64,000 bases of DNA from Arthrobacter cryoconiti (GTDB taxonomy: Bacteria; Actinomycetota; Actinomycetes; Actinomycetales; Micrococcaceae), in NCBI RefSeq assembly GCF_020905375.1, contig NZ_JAJJBU010000006.1:62001-126000 (forward strand). Reading direction: 5' to 3'. A program made the position numbers and the translations under genes. Shown piece by piece: positions 18,500 through 27,042 of the stretch. The notes beneath the pieces are model-generated. The model did not search any database. It worked only from the letters and a program-made list of their open reading frames with translations, and had not been told where the DNA came from. The first letter of the stretch is position 1. Each line of letters opens with the position of its first letter.

Positions 18500-18979
18500 G
18501 TGAGTACACAAAATCTGAACAATATTCCCGTAGCTCTGAGCGAAGGCACTAAAACTACGCTGGGTACCCTGGGCGGCAAGGCCACTTTGGTCGTGAACGT
18601 GGCGTCGAAGTGCGGCTTTACCGCGCAGTATTCTGCTCTGGAAGCCCTGTATCAGACGTTTAGAGAGCGCGGTTTGGTGGTTTTGGGCGTTCCCTGCAAC
18701 CAATTCGGGGCTCAGGAGCCGGGCACTGACGAGGAGATCGTTGAATTCTGCCAGAAGAATTTTGGCGTCACGTTTCCGCTGGGCGCCAAGGCGGATGTTA
18801 ACGGAGCCGATGCGCACCCGCTCTTTGCGGAATTGACCTCGCAGGGCGCTGACGCCGTGAAGTGGAACTTTGAGAAGTTTCTTCTGAGCAGTGACGGCGT
18901 TTTGCTGGCACGGTTCGATTCTGCGACCACTCCCGATTCGCCGGAGCTTGTGACCGCCGTCGAATCAGCCCTGGCGTAA
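18500..18979 (+). CDS. Glutathione peroxidase-family peroxidase
   Basis: A 159-residue thiol peroxidase. The peroxidatic Cys is in NVASKCGFT at about residues 34-42, with partner motifs PCNQFGAQEPG and KWNFEKFLL (catalytic Gln and Trp). Actinobacteria lack glutathione, and bacterial Cys-type members generally use thioredoxin; the Cys in EIVEFCQKNFG could act as the resolving residue. The start is GTG 18500. The gene stands alone downstream of tRNA-Ser and converges on the HAD gene. Confidence 0.92.
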   Translation: MSTQNLNNIPVALSEGTKTTLGTLGGKATLVVNVASKCGFTAQYSALEALYQTFRERGLVVLGVPCNQFGAQEPGTDEEIVEFCQKNFGVTFPLGAKADVNGADAHPLFAELTSQGADAVKWNFEKFLLSSDGVLLARFDSATTPDSPELVTAVESALA

Positions 18980-19036
18980 CAACCATGAGGCGTAACTACC
19001 CAAGCCCACGAATCGCCGTGGCGGCTCCGCTAAGAA

Positions 19037-19924
19037 CTAACCCCTGACGGCGTCGAGCCAAGCCTGCAAGAAGGAGGCGCCGGCGTGGTCGTGAATGATG
19101 TCAGCGCCGAGGCCAAGGTCGGCGGCAGTGAGCACTTGGTAGGGCTTAGTGGGGACACCGTCTTTTGGACGCACGTCCACGTGTTTTACCTCGTGCCCTT
19201 GATGATGCAGCCAGTCGGCCATGGCGTAGTCGGTACGGGAATCACCCACTGTCCGCCAAGCCGCAGGCACGATGCCTTCTGCGCAAAGCAGTTCAACGGC
19301 CCGGCTGGCGCCCAGATCTTTGCCTAGCCGGACGGACTCTATGTCAGTAGAAATGATAGAGGGATCCACTCGGTAGTTGATGTCGCCGTCAGGCGCGGGG
19401 TAGCGATGCTCTAACCGCACCGCGCCCAAGCCGTGCCGTGACATCAGTGCCAGGACGTCAGAATCAAAGAGCTTTTGTTGCGTCAGATAATCGTCATTGT
19501 CTACGGCCACTAATTGTTCTACGGAGACCATGGCACGCTTGGTTTCGTCAAAGAACATGTGATCTGCATAGGATTCCCCCACGAGGGATCGGACATCGTC
19601 AGCAAAGCTGGTTGGCATGGCCAAATCGCGGTCCACGTGAATGGTGCCGGGACCGTTGGCGGTGAAGCTGAACCATACGGCGCCCTTCTCGCAAACCGCA
19701 TGGACAACGGATCGGGCTGGAATGCCTGCCGCGATCATGGGTGCCATGACCTGCTCAAGGATGAACGCATCCGAACGCCCCGTGTTGAAGACCACGGGGA
19801 TGCCCACTCGAAGTAACGCATTGAGGCTGGCAATAATCCCAGGGGCCACTTTTCGCGTGATAGGGCTGGCAATGGGTCCGTCCACGTCGAGTAGCAACGC
19901 AAGGGGTGGGGTGTCAAGGCTCAT
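19037..19924 (-). CDS. HAD-superfamily phosphatase
   Basis: A 295-residue hydrolase. Motif I is LLLDVDGPIASP at about residues 10-21, with a DxDG core whose first Asp is the nucleophile; motif II is VVFNTGRSDA, and the motif III/IV region is TVGDSRTDYAMADWL near 229-243. The long insertion between motifs II and III is a C2-type cap, as in Cof-like or sucrose-phosphatase-like enzymes. The substrate is unknown. The start is ATG 19924; a frame open further upstream to 20035 has no family similarity. Confidence 0.8.
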   Translation of the reverse strand: MSLDTPPLALLLDVDGPIASPITRKVAPGIIASLNALLRVGIPVVFNTGRSDAFILEQVMAPMIAAGIPARSVVHAVCEKGAVWFSFTANGPGTIHVDRDLAMPTSFADDVRSLVGESYADHMFFDETKRAMVSVEQLVAVDNDDYLTQQKLFDSDVLALMSRHGLGAVRLEHRYPAPDGDINYRVDPSIISTDIESVRLGKDLGASRAVELLCAEGIVPAAWRTVGDSRTDYAMADWLHHQGHEVKHVDVRPKDGVPTKPYQVLTAADLGLGADIIHDHAGASFLQAWLDAVRG

Positions 19925-20046
19925 GAATCTATGATTGCAGCCTCCCGCGTGGTTCGAAGACCAGAACTGTAACCATTTGGCAACACACCCGGCGGCGCGC
20001 ACGTGCGGCAGTTCCCAATCGCGCGTCCAGTCCATAGTCTGGGGTG

Positions 20047-20346
20047 GTGATCTTCAAAGCAGTCGGTAACAAACGGCCCTATCCCGAGCATGGCTACGTG
20101 ACGCCCAAGGATTGGGCGGCGGTGGCGCCGCGCCAGGTGAGACTGGCGGATCTGGTGACTACCAAAGCGCAGTTGGACCTTGAGGCGCTGTTGGCGGAGG
20201 ACTCCACTTTCTTTGGGGACTTGTTCCCACACGTCGTGCAGTGGTGCGGAACGTTGTATCTGGAGGATGGGTTGCACAGGGCTGTGCGCACAGCCCTGCA
20301 TCAGCGGACCATTCTTCATGCCCGGGTTTTGGTGATCGATGACTAG
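20047..20346 (+). CDS. Conserved actinobacterial protein with ParB-like DG-HR motif
   Basis: A 99-residue soluble protein starting IFKAVGNKRPYPEHGY. The segment TLYLEDGLHRAVRTAL near residue 71 resembles the DGxHR motif of ParB/sulfiredoxin-type domains, but the protein is otherwise unlike them. GTG 20047 is taken as the start; GTG 20044 is an adjacent alternative. It overlaps the downstream LytR_C gene by 8 bp, so the two are coupled. The function is unknown. Confidence 0.6.
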   Translation: MIFKAVGNKRPYPEHGYVTPKDWAAVAPRQVRLADLVTTKAQLDLEALLAEDSTFFGDLFPHVVQWCGTLYLEDGLHRAVRTALHQRTILHARVLVIDD

Positions 20347-21202
20347 CAAGGACGACGGCGGCCCCGGCATAGACAGCAAGGACGGCGGCAGCCCCGGCAT
20401 GGACAGCCCGGACGGCGACAGCCCGGACGACGGCGGCCGATCAGCAGCCAAACAGGCGCGGAAAGCCGAGCGCGAGGCTCGACGGCGCGCCAAGGACGAC
20501 GCTTACGAAGAACGGCTGGCCCGCAAAAAGTCCAAGGACGTGAAGTTTTGGCACGGGCGACAGGTCATCGACGCCGAAGGGCTTTCGGAGGCTTTTCCCG
20601 AGCCGGAAACCCCTGAATACGCGCCAAGCACTGTCCGGCGTCGGATAGTCCATGGAGTCACCCTCGTAGTGCTGCTGGCTCTTGTAGTGACCGGCGTCGT
20701 CCTGGCAGGCATGGTACAGCGCGGTGAGCTGGAACTGAAGTTAGGCTTTCAAAAACCGACGCCACCTGCGATTACGTGCCCCAGCGAGACCCTCGACTAC
20801 CCGGCTAACGCGACTGTGGTGGTCAACGTCTATAACGCCGGCGCCATGGAGGGTATGGCTGGCCAAGTGGCGGAGGCGCTGAAAGTGCGCGGCTACCAAG
20901 TCAAAGTGGTGGCGAACGCAAATACCAGTTATCGCGCCCCCGTGGTGGTGGTTTCCGGGCCATCCGGGCATGCTGCTGCTTTCAATCTTCAGCACAATGT
21001 GGCCGACTCGGAATATGTCCAAGATGACCGTGCGGACGCCAGCATCGATTTCATTTTGACCGGTGACTACAAGGGGTTGGTGGAAGCGCAGAAAGTTGAC
21101 CAGACCCCCGGCCTGCTCTCCTGCCCCAGGCTTAGCCCTTCACCGAAGCCGTCCGTGGCGCCCAGTCCGTCACCAGCACCGGATCCGGGAAAAATACCCT
21201 AG
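20339..21202 (+). CDS. LytR_C-domain membrane protein
   Basis: A 287-residue protein. The N-terminus, residues 1-35, is an acidic Gly/Ser/Pro/Asp repeat (units of DSKDGG, DSPDGD), followed by a charged Lys/Arg/Glu segment. One membrane helix lies at about 106-128 and an extracytoplasmic LytR_C domain at about 158-262 (VVVNVYNAGAMEGMAGQVAEAL, SIDFILTGDYKGL). A Pro/Ser-rich tail ends it. LytR_C domains occur at the C-terminus of LCP wall-polymer ligases; here the catalytic LCP domain is absent, so a wall-linked accessory role is likely but unproven. Confidence 0.75.
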   Translation: MTSKDDGGPGIDSKDGGSPGMDSPDGDSPDDGGRSAAKQARKAEREARRRAKDDAYEERLARKKSKDVKFWHGRQVIDAEGLSEAFPEPETPEYAPSTVRRRIVHGVTLVVLLALVVTGVVLAGMVQRGELELKLGFQKPTPPAITCPSETLDYPANATVVVNVYNAGAMEGMAGQVAEALKVRGYQVKVVANANTSYRAPVVVVSGPSGHAAAFNLQHNVADSEYVQDDRADASIDFILTGDYKGLVEAQKVDQTPGLLSCPRLSPSPKPSVAPSPSPAPDPGKIP

Positions 21203-21825
21203 GAATACGTGACGGGACGGCCATCGGCGCCGAATGAGGCGCCCACACCAGCCTGGATGAAGCGTACGGCTGCAGCCACCCTTGCTTCGTCGGGGCTTTC
21301 GATTTTGCGCCGAGAAGCGCTGGCCGTCAACGATCCATGAATGAGCTGCACCAGCCCTTCTACGTCCGCGACGGGCAGATAATGTTGGTCCATGCCGTCT
21401 CTAAGAATGTCTTCGAGGATCGTGTTCAGCTCACCGACGTGAACACCGAGCTTGGCAAATGACTCGTTGGAAAGTACCGAACGCATGGCGGGGCCCGGTG
21501 GAAGATGCCGCCGGGTGAGGTCCATGAGTTGTGCCCGCACATAAAGCGAGAGCCTATCGACGGGGTTTTGAATTCCGGCCAGCTTGTCCTTGAGATCCGT
21601 GACGAATCGACCCGTCTCATCTAGGGCAAAGGCGACGAGCAACTGCTCGATGTCAGCAAAGTAGTTATATACGGCAGTCCGGCCAACGCCTGCGGCCCGG
21701 GCGACATCGGTCATCGTTAGCCCTGGCAGCCCGTGGCTGAAAAGGAGCTCACCAAAAGCGTCGAGAACTTTGCGCTGAGTCTGCTCGCGTTGAGCCGCGT
21801 TGGTGGGGGCGGCGATTCGTGGCAT
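21199..21825 (-). CDS. TetR-family transcriptional regulator
   Basis: A 208-residue repressor. The N-terminal helix-turn-helix at about residues 13-60 (VLDAFGELLFSHGLPGLTMTDVARAAGVGRTAVYNYFADIEQLL) is canonical. The C-terminal ligand domain shows no recognisable ligand signature. No obvious target is adjacent: the gene is tail-to-tail with the LytR_C gene and follows hipA on the same strand. Stops at 21199-21202 overlap those of the LytR_C gene. Confidence 0.88.
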   Translation of the reverse strand: MPRIAAPTNAAQREQTQRKVLDAFGELLFSHGLPGLTMTDVARAAGVGRTAVYNYFADIEQLLVAFALDETGRFVTDLKDKLAGIQNPVDRLSLYVRAQLMDLTRRHLPPGPAMRSVLSNESFAKLGVHVGELNTILEDILRDGMDQHYLPVADVEGLVQLIHGSLTASASRRKIESPDEARVAAAVRFIQAGVGASFGADGRPVTYS

Positions 21826-21870
21826 ATAGACACTTTACCGTCAATTCGTCACTAAACGTCTATTGCGTGT

Positions 21871-23136
21871 TCACTTGCGCCTGATCATGGCCCGTCTAAT
21901 ATCCAAAACACGTACGACGGCGTCGCTGACGTTGGGCTCGAAAGCCAACTCTGTCGCGCTCAAAGTGGAGACAGCAAGAGCTTTGTCGATGCATTTGGCG
22001 GCCAGACGTTGCGGTAAGCGCAAGCTGGTGCCGAAGCGGAGCCAGTCCGAGCGTGTCAGAGCTGTCCGCATACCTGCGCGCCCACCAATCGGCAATGCCA
22101 TGCCAGGGTCCCGGGACGGATCCCCATCGGTGAGCTCCGTGAGTATGCCCCCGGGGACTCCGGCCGCGAATCCTTGCTCGATTTCGCCAGCCAGCGTGCA
22201 TTGGAGATCGTAAGCCGGGGCGAGGAACCACTCGCCGCTAGGGTGTTGGAGCACAGAGATGTTCTTGGCGTGGAGATTGCCGTTGCCGGTGAGCCACGCG
22301 AAGAGGAACTGTAGAAAGACGTTCCGGGCTGCCAATAGCTGGGCTGAACACATGGCTACCACCGCTGCTGCGACGGCCTCACTTGGAACGGAGTACTTGC
22401 GCGACGGCGGCAATCCCAGGAGTTGGGCGCCGTCCTCGACGGCTAAGGGCCCGCTGGGGGACCTGTCAAAACGTGAGACCAGTAGCCCAGGCTGGCCAGC
22501 GCTGTCGTGCACTATGCGGGCGTCGGCCACGGGGATGCCCAGCCTGCGGGCTTTGTTGAGCATGAGGTACTCGGTCTCCACCCGGCGGGGGTGGCTGGCA
22601 TCATTGAATTTGAGGAGGTATGCCCTTGAGGGGTCCTTGTCCTGGACGTAAGAGGCTGTGACCTTGTCCTGCGAACCTGACAACGCCGAGGGGTCCACGG
22701 GACCTGGGATGGCCGCAAAGTCACTGAACCTCACTGATGGCATGGTTTTGGTGAGCTGTAGCAGTGGCGCAACGGGGATCAGGGGGGTGCCTGCCGGCAG
22801 GATGTGGACGTCCCCTACCGGATTTGTTCCGGCAGCCAAGAGTAAGGAAAATTCATCAGCAATGGTCGTTTTCACCGCCCAGCGGAGTTTTGCGAGGCGT
22901 TCACCCTCGGGTAGGAGCCCGGCGAAGAAGGCGGGGATTGAGCCGTGACCTAAGATGACCGGCAGATCGAGGACCGGCAGCGTGGAAGCGATGGCTGGAC
23001 CGCCGGAGCTAAGGTAAGCCGGCAAGTAGGCAAACACCACGCCCGTGCCTGCGTGACGGGTAAGGGTCGCCGCCGGGCGCCCGCTCTTGTAGACCACTGC
23101 GTGATGTACCTTTTTGGCGTCTTCAAAATTTTTCAC
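21871..23136 (-). CDS. hipA: HipA-like kinase toxin with altered catalytic residue
   Basis: A 421-residue HipA-family Ser/Thr kinase, the toxin of a type II toxin-antitoxin pair (E. coli HipA phosphorylates glutamyl-tRNA synthetase). It has the HipA N-terminal subdomain to about residue 110 with LLPEGERL at 74-81, the P-loop region SGSQDKV near 153-159, and LLKFND. The catalytic-loop stretch WLTGNGNLHAKN has Asn287 where family members have the base Asp (pattern D-x-H-x-K-N), while the metal Asp310 in YDLQCT is kept. The start is GTG 23136, 22 bp after hipB. The fold is clear; activity is in doubt. Confidence 0.85.
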   Translation of the reverse strand: MKNFEDAKKVHHAVVYKSGRPAATLTRHAGTGVVFAYLPAYLSSGGPAIASTLPVLDLPVILGHGSIPAFFAGLLPEGERLAKLRWAVKTTIADEFSLLLAAGTNPVGDVHILPAGTPLIPVAPLLQLTKTMPSVRFSDFAAIPGPVDPSALSGSQDKVTASYVQDKDPSRAYLLKFNDASHPRRVETEYLMLNKARRLGIPVADARIVHDSAGQPGLLVSRFDRSPSGPLAVEDGAQLLGLPPSRKYSVPSEAVAAAVVAMCSAQLLAARNVFLQFLFAWLTGNGNLHAKNISVLQHPSGEWFLAPAYDLQCTLAGEIEQGFAAGVPGGILTELTDGDPSRDPGMALPIGGRAGMRTALTRSDWLRFGTSLRLPQRLAAKCIDKALAVSTLSATELAFEPNVSDAVVRVLDIRRAMIRRK

Positions 23137-23158
23137 AAGCGCGCTCTGATGCGAATGA

Positions 23159-23365
23159 TCATGGGCGTTGCACGCTTAAGCCCACACTCAGCCCCAAAGC
23201 GTTGGCCACGGCGTGGAGAATATCCAACCTGATCGTCTCCCGCCCATTCTCCAAGTCGCTGAGAACGCGGGTGGAAATATCGGCCAGATCGGCGGTTTCT
23301 ATCTGGGTTAGTCCCAATTCGCGACGCCGTGTCTTCACCACTGCACCAAGCTGTGCCGCATTCAT
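23159..23365 (-). CDS. hipB: HipB-like antitoxin (XRE helix-turn-helix)
   Basis: A 68-residue protein, almost all one helix-turn-helix (LGAVVKTRRRELGLTQIETADLADISTRVLSDLENG at about 6-41), followed by DILHAVANALGLSV. This is the usual HipB form: it neutralises HipA and represses the operon by binding a dyad upstream. It lies just upstream of hipA on the same strand. Confidence 0.85.
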   Translation of the reverse strand: MNAAQLGAVVKTRRRELGLTQIETADLADISTRVLSDLENGRETIRLDILHAVANALGLSVGLSVQRP

Positions 23366-23453
23366 GCTTTGGCCTTTCCCCGCAGCGCGTCCGCGTGCAG
23401 CTAGGCATCAGTCTACGGTTCTTGGTCTCATTCTGTGCACGATCCTGCCGAAA

Positions 23454-23481
23454 ATTCGGGTGAGTTCATTCGGGTGAGTTC
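23454..23481. repeat. 14-bp tandem direct repeat
   Basis: ATTCGGGTGAGTTC is repeated exactly twice end to end between hipB and kynU, about 90 bp upstream of hipB. It could be a local slippage product or part of the hipBA control region. Confidence 0.6.
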
Positions 23482-23498
23482 AATGTCCGCATGGGCTT

Positions 23499-24764
23499 TT
23501 AGGTGACGGCCAGCCGTTCCTGGAACTTCGAGGCATCCCACAAGCGGTTATCTAAAATGTCAAACAATGCCTCCACGGCATCCCACACGTCGACGAAGCC
23601 CAAGTACAGGGGAGTAATCCCAAAACGGAGTACGTGTGGCTCACGGTAATCGCCAATGATTCCGCGAGCGATCAGCGCCTGCATGATTGCGTAGCCATCC
23701 GGATGGGCGTAGCTGACATGGCTGCCGCGGCGCTCGTGCTCCATCGGTGTGATGAGCTCGAGCGGATGTTCTCCGCGCCGGGCAGACACCAAGGCGATGA
23801 AAAGATCAGTCAACGCCAGCGACTTTGCCCGCACGGCGTCCATGGACGCGGCAAGGCTCACGTCCAGGCCGCATTCCACCAACGCCATGGAGAGAACAGG
23901 CTGTGTCCCGCACAAAAACCGTCCAATGCCAGAGACGGGTTCATAGGAATCTTCCATGGCAAACGGTCTTGCGTGCCCCCACCAGCCGGAGAGTGGCTGC
24001 CAGAAACGGTCGTGGTGGGCGGCGTTAACCCAGATGAACGCGGGGGAACCGGGCCCACCATTGAGGTACTTATAGGTGCAACCCACGGCGAAGTCGGCGC
24101 CAGCTCCGCGAAGATCTACCGGGACGGCACCTGCCGCGTGGGCAAGATCCCACACCACAAGGCCGCCGGCGTCGTGTATTTGCTTGGATGTGGCAGTCAT
24201 ATCCCACATGGCACCGGTGCGGTAGTTGACATGGGAGAGAGCGACGACGGCCACATCGGCGCCCAGCGCTTCCTGAAGCGACAGCGTTTCATCGATCAGA
24301 CGCACCGAATAGCCTTGGCCTAGGAAGTCCGCAATACCTTCAGCCATGTAGATGTCAGTGGGGAAGTTGTCCCGTTCGGTGAGAATGACAGTGCGTGCCG
24401 GGTCTAGGGATTGTTGGATACGAATGGCGGCCGCCAGCGATTTAAACAGGTTGATTGAGGTGGTATCCGTGATGACCACTTCATCCGGACCAGCGCCGAT
24501 CAGCGTGGCCAGCTTATTCCCCAAGCGCCCGGGCAGATCAAACCAGCCAGCAGTGTTCCAACTGCGAATCAGGCCCGTTCCCCACTCATCCTCCAACACA
24601 CGTGTGGCTGTAGCCAGAGACGTTCGCGGGCGTGCCCCCAATGAGTTGCCGTCCAGATAAATAAGTCCTTCGGGCAGTAGGAAGTCCGTACGAAAGTTAC
24701 GCAGAGAGTCTTGCGCATCCGCAGCGAGGCAGGCGTCCCTAGTGGTGGGCAGTACGGTTTCCAT
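23499..24764 (-). CDS. kynU: Kynureninase
   Basis: A 421-residue PLP enzyme of the aspartate aminotransferase fold that cleaves kynurenine to anthranilate and alanine (tryptophan catabolism). Supporting stretches are [19 protein letters not shown] near the N-terminus, [16 protein letters not shown] with the PLP-contacting Asp and His, and the [15 protein letters not shown] motif near residue 227-241 holding the Schiff-base lysine. The length fits. No tryptophan dioxygenase or kynurenine formamidase is nearby, so the rest of the route must be elsewhere. It is divergent from the MFS gene. Confidence 0.93.
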   Translation of the reverse strand: METVLPTTRDACLAADAQDSLRNFRTDFLLPEGLIYLDGNSLGARPRTSLATATRVLEDEWGTGLIRSWNTAGWFDLPGRLGNKLATLIGAGPDEVVITDTTSINLFKSLAAAIRIQQSLDPARTVILTERDNFPTDIYMAEGIADFLGQGYSVRLIDETLSLQEALGADVAVVALSHVNYRTGAMWDMTATSKQIHDAGGLVVWDLAHAAGAVPVDLRGAGADFAVGCTYKYLNGGPGSPAFIWVNAAHHDRFWQPLSGWWGHARPFAMEDSYEPVSGIGRFLCGTQPVLSMALVECGLDVSLAASMDAVRAKSLALTDLFIALVSARRGEHPLELITPMEHERRGSHVSYAHPDGYAIMQALIARGIIGDYREPHVLRFGITPLYLGFVDVWDAVEALFDILDNRLWDASKFQERLAVT

Positions 24765-24879
24765 GAAGCATCCTTGCCGTTGGGGTCAGTGCAGGCCAAT
24801 CCTAAACCTATGGCCGTATTTTTCTCCGGTCAAGGAATACTGACCCCCGATGCCCCTACCCGGTCGCTAGTGTTGTGAC

Positions 24880-26193
24880 GTGAGTAACTTCGTTGCAAAA
24901 AAGCCCTGGGCCGGACGGATCGGCGCACTGCTAGGGATCATGGTCATGGCGCTGAGCCTGCGCACCGCCGTATCCGTGGTCCCACCTCTTCTGGGCGAAT
25001 TGCGTGGTGGGCTGGGATTTAGTGCATCCACTATCGGGCTGCTCGCCATGCTCCCGCCGCTCCTTTTCGCCGTTTTTGGCCTGCTTACACCAGCTCTCAT
25101 CCGCAGGTTCGGCTTGGAAAAAGTGCTGGTGGCCTCAGTTCTTCTGGCGGTGGCCGGGCAGTTGGTGCGGGCCACCAGCGGGCACGTGTGGCCATTTTTG
25201 GGCTGGTCGGCGGTTGCTCTTGCCGGCTACGGCATTGGCAACGTAGTGCTCCCGCCGTTGGTGAAAAAGTATTTTCCGGATCGCGTGGCTCTGGTGACGG
25301 CGGGATATGTGACCCTATTATCGGTAGGCACGGCCATCAGCCCCCAGTTTGCGGTTCCTGTTGCCACCTTGAGTAGCTGGCGAGTATCCATCGGCATGTG
25401 GGCGGTGGTCAGTCTGGCAGTTCTGCTGCCCTGGGGTGCGCAGGCTTTGCGAGACCGGCGCGATCGGCCGAAAATCGCGCAACTGCGCCCCGCGGTAGGG
25501 CTAACAGCTCCGGGCACTTTGCCGGCGGCCCACGCGGCAGTGCAAAAACTGGTGCCCTGGCGCTCGCCCGTGGCCTGGGGTCTGGCGATCTTCCTGGCAG
25601 GGAACTCCGCTCAGACCTACGTATATTTCACGTGGCTGCCGCCCTATTTGTCCGGTCAGGGCTTGGATGCCGCCACGGCTGGATCAGCATTGGCGTACTT
25701 TGCCATTTTGGGGCTGCCCGTAAGTCTGCTGGTTCCTTTGTGGGTGCCACGCATGCGCAACCCGATCCTTGCGATCTCCGTATTCGCGTTACTCTGGGCG
25801 GCCGGACACCTAGGTCTTTACCTTTCGCCCATGGACGGCACCTGGCTATGGGTGACACTGTCCGGGCTGGGCCAGGGAACTTTTGCAACGGCGTTGCTCA
25901 TGGTGAATCTGCGTTCCCGAACCACCCACGGTTCTTCGGTGCTCTCTGGCTTCAGCCAAGGCGTGGGGTATGCCGGAGCCGGTCTGGTGCCTTTGGTCTT
26001 CGGCACGATCCATGATTCGACCGGGTCTTGGACCTTATCCTTTGCGATGCTGGGCGTATGCCTGGTGGTGATGATGGTGGGGGCGCTCATGATCAATCCA
26101 CGCCGCTATATTGAAGATTCCGCCGTCGTACCGGCCAGGGATGCCATGGCCGGACCTGCCGGACCTGCCGGACCTGCCGGCGGAATCCGGTAA
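24880..26193 (+). CDS. MFS transporter (CynX/NimT-like)
   Basis: A 437-residue protein with about 12 hydrophobic segments from residue 10 to 408. The motif MALSLRTAVSVVPPLL in the first helix and LRGGLGFSASTIGLLAMLPPLLFA match the cyanate/nitroimidazole (CynX/NimT/YycB) branch of MFS carriers. The tail encodes three GPA repeats (GPAGPAGPAGG) from a 9-bp tandem DNA repeat near 26150-26180. The substrate is unknown. The start GTG 24880 lacks a clear ribosome-binding site and may be leaderless. Confidence 0.8.
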   Translation: MSNFVAKKPWAGRIGALLGIMVMALSLRTAVSVVPPLLGELRGGLGFSASTIGLLAMLPPLLFAVFGLLTPALIRRFGLEKVLVASVLLAVAGQLVRATSGHVWPFLGWSAVALAGYGIGNVVLPPLVKKYFPDRVALVTAGYVTLLSVGTAISPQFAVPVATLSSWRVSIGMWAVVSLAVLLPWGAQALRDRRDRPKIAQLRPAVGLTAPGTLPAAHAAVQKLVPWRSPVAWGLAIFLAGNSAQTYVYFTWLPPYLSGQGLDAATAGSALAYFAILGLPVSLLVPLWVPRMRNPILAISVFALLWAAGHLGLYLSPMDGTWLWVTLSGLGQGTFATALLMVNLRSRTTHGSSVLSGFSQGVGYAGAGLVPLVFGTIHDSTGSWTLSFAMLGVCLVVMMVGALMINPRRYIEDSAVVPARDAMAGPAGPAGPAGGIR

Positions 26194-26204
26194 ACGGTCC
26201 TGGA

Positions 26205-27014
26205 TCAGGTGGGGGGAGAAGTCCGCCGCCCCCACTCGATCCGGCGCTGAACGCTGGTGGGAAAGTGCTTGCGGACGTCAGCGACGGTGTCCACGCAAAC
26301 CTCCGCTGTCACGAGGCCAACTTCCACACCAAGCTCCGCCACGACACCACCCATGGGGTCAGCTAGCAGCGAGTGGCCTACCGACACGGGGGGAGCCTGA
26401 CACGAGCCGGCAACATACAGGCTGTTTTCAATGGCTCGCGCTGCCAGCAGAGTCCGCCATTGTGCCATTTTGGACTCTCCGGGGACCCAAGAGGAACAAA
26501 CCAGCAAGACCTGTGACCCGGCGTCGGACAGGGACTGTGCCTGCTCCGGGAAACGAAGATCGTAGCAAGTCAACAAACCGAAGCGAACGCCGTCAACGCA
26601 GAAGGTCACCGGATCAGTTGTCGGTGCCGGAGCCACGTACCGGGACTCTTCGAACCCCTGGGCATCAAAGAGATGTACCTTGCGGTAGGCGGCCAGTAAA
26701 GCGCCGTCCGGGCCAAATGCCACTAAGGTGTTGAAGGCTCTGGCAGGATCCGGGGAAGACTCAACAAAGCCGCTCACCAAAGCGATCTCATGACGCTTGG
26801 CGATTTTGGCGAGTTCACAGCCGATCTGACCGTCCAGAGGCTGAGCCACGGTAGGAAACGTGGCGTCGACCATCTTTTTCTCATAGGTGGCGTACTCAGG
26901 GAACGCAATCAGCCGGGCACCCCTCGATGCTGCCTGGGCGGCGAAGCGGTCAATGGCTTGCAGATTGGCGCCCACATCAGCACCAGAAGCCAATTGTCCC
27001 AAGGCAATATGCAC
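26205..27014 (-). CDS. Carbon-nitrogen hydrolase (nitrilase superfamily)
   Basis: A 269-residue hydrolase with the Glu-Lys-Cys triad visible as FPEYATY (Glu near residue 43), AYRKVHLFD (Lys near 113) and LTCYDLRFPE (Cys near 149). The GGVVAELG-type stretch (here PMGGVVAELG) and overall length place it with the Nit/omega-amidase or amidohydrolase branches rather than with true nitrilases. It is the last gene of a three-gene minus-strand operon with an APC permease and a second hydrolase. Confidence 0.85.
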   Translation of the reverse strand: MHIALGQLASGADVGANLQAIDRFAAQAASRGARLIAFPEYATYEKKMVDATFPTVAQPLDGQIGCELAKIAKRHEIALVSGFVESSPDPARAFNTLVAFGPDGALLAAYRKVHLFDAQGFEESRYVAPAPTTDPVTFCVDGVRFGLLTCYDLRFPEQAQSLSDAGSQVLLVCSSWVPGESKMAQWRTLLAARAIENSLYVAGSCQAPPVSVGHSLLADPMGGVVAELGVEVGLVTAEVCVDTVADVRKHFPTSVQRRIEWGRRTSPPT

Positions 27015-27042
27015 GTGGAAAACCTTTCGTATCGCGGTGCGG

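Noticed and set aside
26148-26182. 9-bp tandem repeats as a regulatory element
   Set aside because: They are in frame and encode the GPA repeats at the end of the MFS protein.
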